From Chalciporus piperatus (Eukaryota > Basidiomycota > Agaricomycetes > Boletales > Boletaceae): 64,000 nucleotides of DNA. The position numbers and the translations under genes were made by a program. Below the pieces are notes generated by a model. That model saw only the letters and a list, made by a program, of their open reading frames with translations. It was not told the DNA's origin and made no database searches. The DNA is taken from the NCBI GenBank assembly GCA_038093975.1, contig JBBPTG010000064.1, positions 62,001-126,000 of the forward strand. Reading direction: 5' to 3'. How positions within the stretch are numbered: position 1 is the stretch's first letter; each line of letters begins with the position of its first letter. This document shows, piece after piece, positions 56,792 through 64,000 of this stretch.

Positions 56792-59700
56792 ATGTCGACG
56801 ACGCGCACGACAAAATCAAAACGCTCAGCGTCACCCACTCACGATGCAAGACCAGCCAAAAGACCATCGACTTCATCCCCAGAAGAAGGTGAACTCGACG
56901 ACGGTGAACCAGCCCCGCCTCAGAGCAACCACCATGGTCTACCTCCCAAACCACCCTCGCCCTCAGCGGACAAGTTCGAGTCAAAGATAAAGTTCCCGTT
57001 CAAACCAAAGGCTACCGAACCCGCACACGAGTCTCGCTCGTCCATACGCTTTGGGGGACCCGTTTCCGAGGAGAGGAAGCCCCCGCAGCCCTACGAAGAC
57101 GACCCTCGTCGCGACAAGGGCAAGTTTCGGGACTATCCGAGTCGTCCACGGGACCGAGATGGACCACCGCCAAGACGGCGTCACGTAGCAGACCGCTGGG
57201 TCCCGGACGAACGCAGTTGGGACAGCAGAGAGAGACGGCCTCATCTATCGGAACCTTCGAGGGACAGAGACCGGGCCAGATATGGCTACGACGATCGCTC
57301 CTACAGACCACATATGCCACCTCCACGAGACAGAGGGTACGACCGGTATCCTGACAGAAATTTTGACAGGGACCCCCCCGTGCCCCACCAATCGCCTAGA
57401 CCCCGTTCACCAGTCTCACCCCCACCGTCGCATCCTCGTTCTCTATCCCGCACGCCATCTCCATCTTCGCCAAATCGACATCCTACGCACAGACTTCCCA
57501 CTCGTCGATCACCTGTACCAACGTCTTTCTCTCCGCTCTCCAATCACCACCGCGACCATCGCCCGAGGAACAACGACGACACCTACTGGGGATCAGCTGC
57601 ACCTCCACCACAACGATACGATGCCGGGGGAAGCAGGGCTGGTCAGCGCAGCACGAGCTACGACCTAGGTAAGGCTTCAACCTGGCATATGCTTCCGAGG
57701 GAGTAACTATGAAACCGTAGACCGGGAATATCGTCCCGCCTCGCTGCCACCAGGATCTCCATCGCGTACACCTCCACCACCTCCACGGTCTCCAGCACCA
57801 CCGCCACCAATTGAACCAGCAGAGCCGATCACCGAAGACTCTATGCAAGTGGTGGCGAAAGATGATACACTCCCTTCGGCCCATTTTGCGGTTTCCTTTG
57901 CTCTCAAGCGACCCAACGCCCCGCGCGATGACCATTCGCCATCACCATTACCTCTGCCACCCGCGAGAGAGGAGGATGTCCGGAAGGCACGGGAGAAGCG
58001 GGCGGCGCTCGATGGCGGCATTGATGAAGCGGGCGGTCGGGGGGTGGGCGACGGCGCAGCTGGGAAGCCCGTCGTTATGCCCGGGAAGAAGAAGCGAGAA
58101 CCTGTGCAGCGAACACGCAAGGAGGAGATGGAAGCATATGGCAGGACGTTCGAAGGACGCGGACAACAGTCTGATTACGATGTCACGACAAAGGTCGGAG
58201 AGGGGACATTTGGGTGCGTCTTCTCGTTTGCTTGTTCGGAGTGTGTTTTGGGCTGACACTGGCGCGTGATACTCAGCGAAGTCCACAAGGCGGTACAGCT
58301 CTCAAGCGGGCGGGCCGTTGCTCTCAAACGTATTTTGATGCACAACGAGAAAGAGGGCATGCCGGTCACAGCCCTTCGGGAGATCAAAATCCTGAAAGCG
58401 ATGAAGCATCCTTGTATAGTGGACATTGTCGATATGTTCGTGGTTCGGAGTACGTCCTCCCACGTTCCTCTGTCGTGCAAGAGCTGACTTGGGGGCACGA
58501 CAAGGTAAAGGCAAAGAGTCACCTCTTTCGGTGTATATGGTCTTTCCCTACATGGATCATGACCTCGCAGGGCTGCTGGAGAACGAGAGGGTGAAGCTTC
58601 AGCCGAGTCACATCAAGTTGTACATGAAGCAGTTGTTGGAGGGCACGGAGTATATGCATCGCGTGAGTGTCTTATTTCTACTTTGTTCGCCGTATCTTTA
58701 TTTCTCGTAGAATCATATTCTCCACCGTGATATGAAAGCTGCCAACTTGCTCATATCCAACACTGGCACATTGCTTATCGCTGATTTCGGTCTCGCTCGT
58801 GCGTTCGATCCCTCGATTGTTCTTCCTTCGACGGGTGGCGATTCCGGGAAATACCCAGATGGGAAGGAAAAGCGATACACAAACTGTGTCGTGACGAGAT
58901 GGTACAGACCTCCAGAGTTGCTCCTCGGGGCGAGACAGTATGGAGGGGAGGTTGATATCTGGGGAATTGGGTGAGTGACGTTTCATCTCGCGGACAGCAT
59001 ATCTCTTTCGTGAACCGACGAGGCTCATCGCCGCATGTATAGTTGCGTCCTTGGCGAGATGTTCATGCGTCGGCCGATCCTCCCTGGAACATCCGACATT
59101 GACCAACTCGAGAAGATCTGGCAGCTATGCGGGACGCCTAATCAACACACGTGGCCCAATTTCGACGCATTACCTGGATGCGAGGGTGTGAAGAGGTTTC
59201 AGAATTACCCGAAGAAGTTGAAGACTGCGTTCGTCAGGTACGTATCAACTGAGGCGGTGTGTTGGGATCTGACCGACTGACGTTTTTTCGTCGCGTGATG
59301 GGTTGGCAGCATCGGCCTGGAGACGTGCGATCTACTTGACAAGCTTCTGACGTGTAATCCGCGGGATAGGATCACGGCTTCGCAAGCCCTCGACCACGAT
59401 TACTTTTGGACAGACCCGTTGCCTGCTGATCCGAAAACGTGAGTCATTCCCGTATTCCCGCAATCCCCTTTTTTTCCCCTCGTGTCTCAATGTCATCATT
59501 AGACTCCCCACCTACGAAGCCTCGCACGAGTTCGACAAACGCGGTCGGCGGAACAACATCCCACCGCCCCAGCACGCCCACGCCCACGCACCACCACCCG
59601 ACCATGTCCGTCCTTCCCTCCAGCACGGACAGGGATTCTACGGACAATTACCACCTGGACATGGACATGGACATGGTCCTCCGCGAGGAACGAGACCTCC

Positions 59701-60268
59701 ACCGGTGATATTGACCGCTCTTATGCAACAAGCACACGCTCCGCCTGGCGTTTCGGGTGGGTATCCCGTGCCACCACCACCACCACCGCCGCCGCCGCCA
59801 GGTGCGTATGGACCTCCGGGTATGGGTATGGGGTACGGTGGACATCCACCTCCACCACCTCCTCCGCCGGCTGGTTATCCGCCACCGTTGCCATCTGGAC
59901 CTGGTCACGGACATGGGCATCCACATGGGCATCCACCTCCGCATGGCTATGGGCAGGGATATGGACGTGGACCTGGGCGACATCATCCGCCACCACCTGA
60001 TAGAGGGGAGAGGGGTAGTGGTGGTTCGAGACCACCTTCACACTCGTCGTTGCCTGAGCGTCCGATGGGGTTACCTCCGAAACCAATTGGGCCGCTCGGG
60101 GGAGGGGGAGAGAGTCGATATGGTCGAGATCGGGAGAGAGATAGGGAGAGGGATAGAGGGAGGGAACGGGAACGGGGAAGGTATGGAGGGCCGAGTGGAG
60201 GTGGTGGAGGGAACGGGAATGGGAATGGCGGGAATGGCGGGATGAGCGATGGTTTACCATATTCATAG
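56792..60268 (+). CDS. BUR1: Cyclin-dependent kinase BUR1/CDK9-type
   Basis: Eight exons join in frame: 56792-57668, 57721-58213, 58276-58449, 58505-58662, 58711-58970, 59043-59237, 59310-59438, 59503-60268. A long Arg/Pro-rich N-terminus (RS/RD-type, about 440 residues) precedes the kinase. The kinase has the G-loop [19 protein letters not shown], the [11 protein letters not shown] helix (PITALRE-type of CDK9), [19 protein letters not shown], and the activation segment ending [17 protein letters not shown]. The tail is very rich in Pro, Gly and His ([16 protein letters not shown] at about 59756), then [18 protein letters not shown]. The kinase with its cyclin phosphorylates RNA polymerase II CTD and Spt5 to drive elongation. 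A partial copy with retained introns lies at 32.5-32.9 kb. Confidence 0.92.
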
Positions 60269-60414
60269 GCAGCGCTCTTGCAGCCAACGCCAGCATCATT
60301 CGTCCCCGTCAAGTATCTTCAGAATCTATCTTTACAATCATACACGTCATCATTGTTGTCTCGCATAGTACACGAATACATTTGATAGTCAGGATCATTC
60401 GAGGGAAAATAATT

Positions 60415-61263
60415 CTATTTGAAGTCGTGTTTGGAAACGATCTCGTAGAAGGTAGTGCCTTGAATCTTGGCAATCTCGAGCTCGAGGGGAGACGGCTGGC
60501 GAGATCCGTCGCTGCCAGCAAAAGTACCAGCTCCCCAAGGCGAACCTAGAGCGCACGTCAGCCCGTCATGATCGTCAAAAACTAGATTCAGACAGGCAGA
60601 CTTACCACCGCGGACCTCGCTGATGTTGGAGAGCTGAGTAAAGGTACGGCTGTATCCGAGGGGGACGTAGATGATACCGTGGTGCGAGAGTGTCGAAAGG
60701 GAACTGATCACGGTTGATTCTTGTCCACCACCGGGAGTACCGGTGGAGACGAACATACCAGCGAATTTGCGGGCCAATGCACCTTTAGCCCAGAGGGAAC
60801 CAGTGGCATCCCAGAAGGCCTAAGAGAATGTCAGAGATGACATGGATCAGATCTTTGACAAGAGGACAACATCGACAATACCGACCTTCCACTGAGCAGG
60901 GAAGTTACCATAACGAGTGGGGATTCCAAAGAGGTACGCGTCAAAGTTGGCAAGGTCGCTGGGAGCGAGGACGGGGTAGTCTGGTTTATTAGCGTACATC
61001 TTTGCCAAGATCTCGCTAGAGAGGGTCTCCTGGACCCTTGAGGAAAGTCGGATTAGGCGTCGATCAGGGAATGCGGGATATACAGTGACTTACTGGTAGA
61101 TGGTGGCAGATCCGCCAGCAGCTGTAATACCCTCCTTGACGGATTCGGCGACTGTGAGATGCGACGATCAGTGTGAATTAGGGGGACTTGAGGTAGGATG
61201 CTTACGCTTGGCGATGTGCCCGTACATGGAGTAGATGACGATGGCGATTCTTGGAGAGGACAT
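60415..61263 (-). CDS. NAD(P)H:quinone oxidoreductase, WrbA/Pst2 flavodoxin type
   Basis: ATG at 61263; several short introns; stop at 60415. Product starts [19 protein letters not shown], the FMN phosphate-binding loop of WrbA-type flavodoxins. Then [73 protein letters not shown] and [20 protein letters not shown] follow, all family hallmarks. It reduces quinones by two electrons to limit redox cycling; fungal homologues sit at plasma-membrane eisosomes (yeast Pst2/Rfs1/Ycp4) and are known allergens in moulds. Intact. Confidence 0.93.
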
Positions 61264-61474
61264 GGTTGGCGAGTGGGGAGATCTAGAGAGTAGGAGAAGA
61301 AGATGAGGGGGCTGAGGATTGCCATCGATCTGATATTTTATACAAAAATCAAATCCCCGTATTTGGAATTTTCGTCAGCGTCGTAGTGAGACAGTGGTGA
61401 CCGTAGTGACTCCTGTACAGCATACATCCAACACACGTGAGAGCATGCCGAGTAATCTTGACAGTATCTTTACA

Positions 61475-62467
61475 TCACAGTCTTAGGTGTTTGATTTCAG
61501 CCTCGATGGGGAGGATGTGGATGGGCTCGATACTCTTGACCTAGGTAAGGAGGGTGCGGTGACATGGAACCCCGTCGATGAGCCCTAACTTGATGTTCTC
61601 TTCGATCCTCTGACGGGCAGTGGCCTTTGGAAGTGGTACAAGACCTTTCTGCAGGGACCATTGAAGAACCTCTGCTGTCCTTGTTAGTAGAACCAGGGTA
61701 CCTGAAGCAATCCCACGGTCGTACCTTGGCTACTACACCACCGTGATCCGACCTTTGATAGCGGTTTGTACCACGATATTCTTTCAGTTGCAGTATCCCA
61801 CGATCAGGTACTGTTGGCAGAAAGTACACGATCGTCAGCATTTCCTATCTCATATTCACGGACAATCGTTTCTCACTTTGATCTGGTCGACTGCAGGCAG
61901 CTCCAGTTGATCCCTTCAATATGCTTCTGGGAGCTGCAATCCTGTGCATAAGTAACCACTGGACACGAAACTCGAAGCTTGAATAACGAAACGCTAGTAC
62001 GTACTAGTTGGACACCCCGTGGGGGGAGTGAATGAGACAGAGGTCATCCTTGCCGAATCCGAGCTTCTCAACCGATTTCCTGACACTCTCAACCCTGGAT
62101 GCTATTTTCCAATGTGAGCCCCAGACAAGTCCGTCACTCCGCGTACCACGTACTGATGAAGATTTCTTCACGTGGAATACCAGAATTTCGTACACCTTCG
62201 CCTCGTTTTTATAGTACTCAGAGTCAATATGCCTGCAAACGCGTTTAGGATGAGAGTCGACCTTGGGAGGAAGGCTAAGACGCTCGCCTGTAACCAAGAC
62301 TGATCGCCTCTTGACATGCGCATTCCGATTTCTTCGTCAAGTACACACCGAACCCGATGGTGGGCATGGTGTACCCTACAATCGCCTCAAGTCAGCCCAC
62401 ATGTCTGCGGGGTTCTCGTATGTTGCTACATGATACCAGTGCGTAATTCCTTGGGTTCGTTAGCCAT
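61475..62467 (-). pseudogene. Aldo-keto reductase, decayed
   Basis: Fragments in order on the minus strand: start MANEP at 62467, MPTIGFGVYLTKK, CRHIDSEYYKNEAKVYEIL (catalytic Asp/Tyr region), VRKSVEKLGFGKDDLCLIHS, PAVDQIKV, IVVQTAIKGRITVV, and VLQWSLQKGLVPLPKAT near the C-terminus with TARQRIEENIKLGLIDG. These are clear AKR family blocks. In-frame stops and missing pieces occur between them (for example after YCN and in the 61800-62000 region), and the nucleotide-binding C-terminal loop is broken. An intact gene would use NAD(P)H to reduce carbonyls. Confidence 0.7.
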
Positions 62468-62678
62468 GATAGAGCTTGGGGGGGGGGATTGTGGATGGCT
62501 TGGGAACGGACTATCATGGGACTTATTATACGGAGCCCGGAGGCCGGGGGTATGTTTTTCCTTGACCATCAGATGCCGAATATTTAGCTCGTGGGATCCC
62601 ACCCTTCTAGTTGGACATTCCGCTATCTAATCTAATCTTGGTGCCTCGCCCGCGTTTCACGCTCGCTCCTAGTGTACG

Positions 62679-63331
62679 ATGCCAGACGATGCCCCGATAA
62701 TTCTTCAAGACAAAGGGGTGCTGTCGTCGGGCCGATTCGCTTGCTGTCAAGCATTATTGCGAGGCGGAAGCAATGCCATTCGCCTCGCTTACACGCCCAG
62801 GTTTGTTCGTCATGCACATGTCTCCTCGGTGAGTGTTCTGGAATACTAAACGCTATGAAATTTTTGAAGATTCATGGGATTTATTTGCATGGTTCACAAG
62901 TCTTCACATTTATGGATTTCGTTCCAGGTGTCACGTTGGATGGCCGCAATTGAGGACCGTCATCGGCGAAGGAAGCGCTTTTTAGTGAGCACAAGTCTCA
63001 CATAGACTCCCTTCGACAGGGACCATTTTCCTCGGTAGCAGCATTTCCCGACACTGTCATCCAGCTTTTAAATCTCAATCCTGGTGCTTATCCTCCTGTG
63101 CAATCGTTAGGCAGCGTCCTGGAGGATGAATTTTCCTCCCATCGTTCTTTTACCCGCAACATCCGAGTCATCCTCTCTGAAGAGGTAAAACTCCATGACG
63201 GCGGTTATCGATTAGGAGACCACTGGTTTTCGACCTGTCTGTTGGCCATTCGAGTCGGTGAACACCCGGTTGATTGGTCCAAAAAGCTATTCTCGAGCCG
63301 TATGCTCTTTTTGCGAAGGTTCTTGTTATGA
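62679..63331 (+). pseudogene. Phosphotransferase (APH-like) gene remnant
   Basis: MPDDAPIILQDKGVLSSGRF and GSNAIRLAYTPRFVRHAHVS, then LKIHGIYLHGSQVFTFMDFV and PGVTL, then GPFSSVAAFPDTVIQLL in a third frame. This order resembles fungal aminoglycoside-phosphotransferase-type proteins (VLxxGxF, substrate-lobe HGSQVFxFMDF hinge, then GPFSSVxxFHD). The three blocks are in different frames with stops between and no catalytic HGD motif was found after them, so it is judged a decayed copy. Confidence 0.45.
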
Positions 63332-64000
63332 ATGATGATCGATGATTCCGTGCCCAGATTCGGTGCGCAAAGTCCGTCATGGAATTCTCGATATGTCACT
63401 CTACCATGCTAAAAGACGCAGCAGGTCATTCGGAATCATTTGATTCTTACGTCACTTCTTCTGCTCCTCAATTCAGCCATCTATGTTTAGCCATACCAGT
63501 GAACGGTCGCCGTGTTCTCCGACTCGGACACAAAATATGGCATCCTAGTATCATCCTCCGCTTCGGAACGTTGATTCGCAGCCCCAGGCACTATGCTTCT
63601 GATGCTGAATGTCGTGCCATTGCCTTGATCGGTCCCTCAGCTCAAAATTTGAGAAACTGCCCTCGCCGTAAATGGTGTATTCTGCTGTGTTCTTATCTTC
63701 CCCCGTATGCTTCTCGAGTACAGACCGAGCTTATTAGATGGTTGCTCCCTCTCCCCTCTTTTTTCTGGTGGGCTTGTGATGTCTGCTCCTTGCTTTCCTT
63801 CTGCCAATGAGGCGACCGCAGGTGCGATGAATCTTAAAGTCTGTTCGGGTATAGCCAACTCCAGTTCCTCGACCGCCGACTACGCATCCATCGCCAAGGG
63901 CAGCGTATCAAAGCGCGAAGATCCTGGTGTTTCAAACCTCGTCGACGAAGAGGATGAGGAAACATTTTCTTGGGTCAGGTTTGTCCTCCGGAGACAAACA
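63332..64000. other. Right-end region, gene start possible at 63827
   Basis: A plus-strand frame beginning ATG at 63827 (NSSSSTADYASIAKGSVSKR, then an acidic DEEDEE segment) runs off the edge and could be the first exon of a gene. The rest has no supported gene; the open frame at 63379-63810 resembles no known protein. Confidence 0.25.

Larger units (their letters stand above)
55072..58662. repeat. Parent locus of the inverted duplication at 32.5-33.85 kb
   Basis: Contains the 96-aa gene, an intact BTB gene and the full kinase gene. Its two ends (about 55.07-55.74 kb and 58.17-58.66 kb) are the parts found again, inverted, at 32.5-33.85 kb. Judged to be the parent because all three genes are complete here. 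Confidence 0.8.

Noticed and set aside
59800..60000. CRISPR-like or satellite repeat
   Set aside because: The repetitive look comes from Pro/Gly/His codons in a kinase tail; no regular spacer-repeat pattern.
59705..60300. Additional genes on either strand in the Pro/Gly/His-rich stretch
   Set aside because: Low-complexity codons give long open frames in several frames; only the frame continuing from the kinase is supported.

Overview
The window looks like nuclear DNA of a filamentous basidiomycete, most likely an agaricomycete. Genes are dense and on both strands. Coding sequences are broken by many 45-70 bp GT-AG introns. The transposons (a Plavaka-type DNA transposon and a Tad1/LINE-like retrotransposon) and several gene families (DUF6532, DUF6606/DUF3638 giant proteins, tandem G-domain GTPases, F-box-like/LRR proteins) are typical of that group. 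Genus cannot be fixed from sequence alone. Exon joins were done by eye, so boundaries are predictions.

Layout. (1) 1-10.65 kb is a nested transposon block. A LINE-like element on the minus strand (ORF1 8797-9999; ORF2 endonuclease start 7803-8270, resuming at about 617 and running off the left edge) is split by a 7,182-bp Plavaka element (621-7802). The Plavaka element has 49-bp perfect terminal inverted repeats and carries a transposase and a divergent DUF6532 gene. (2) 10.68-21.6 kb holds housekeeping genes: MSH2 (+), TRM4/NSUN2 (-) and RPN1 (+). TRM4 and RPN1 share a 169-bp promoter gap; the LINE 5' end lies within about 60 bp of the MSH2 start. (3) 21.9-34 kb is a rearranged accessory stretch: an internally deleted PIF1-like helicase remnant, a broken small gene, a small conserved gene, two F-box-like genes in inverted orientation flanking DCP1, and a truncated inverted copy (32.5-33.85 kb) of the 55.07-58.66 kb locus. 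(4) 34.2-39.6 kb: a three-G-domain GTPase, HOP2 (meiotic recombination) and D-amino-acid oxidase. (5) 40.6-50.2 kb: one giant gene of about 3,098 codons (DUF6606/DUF3638/DUF3645) with helicase/SecA-like ATPase motifs. (6) 50.7-54.1 kb: secreted/vacuolar serine carboxypeptidase and a thaumatin-like protein. (7) 55.2-61.3 kb: a 96-aa protein, a BTB protein, BUR1/CDK9-type kinase and a WrbA-type quinone reductase. (8) 61.5-64 kb: decayed aldo-keto reductase and phosphotransferase genes.

There is no operon logic. The most interesting items are the triple-GTPase next to a duplication hot spot, the giant motor-like protein of unknown function, the intron-retaining truncated copy of the kinase locus, and the nested transposons that may have replaced the upstream region of MSH2. 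No CRISPR array or convincing tRNA/rRNA gene was seen.
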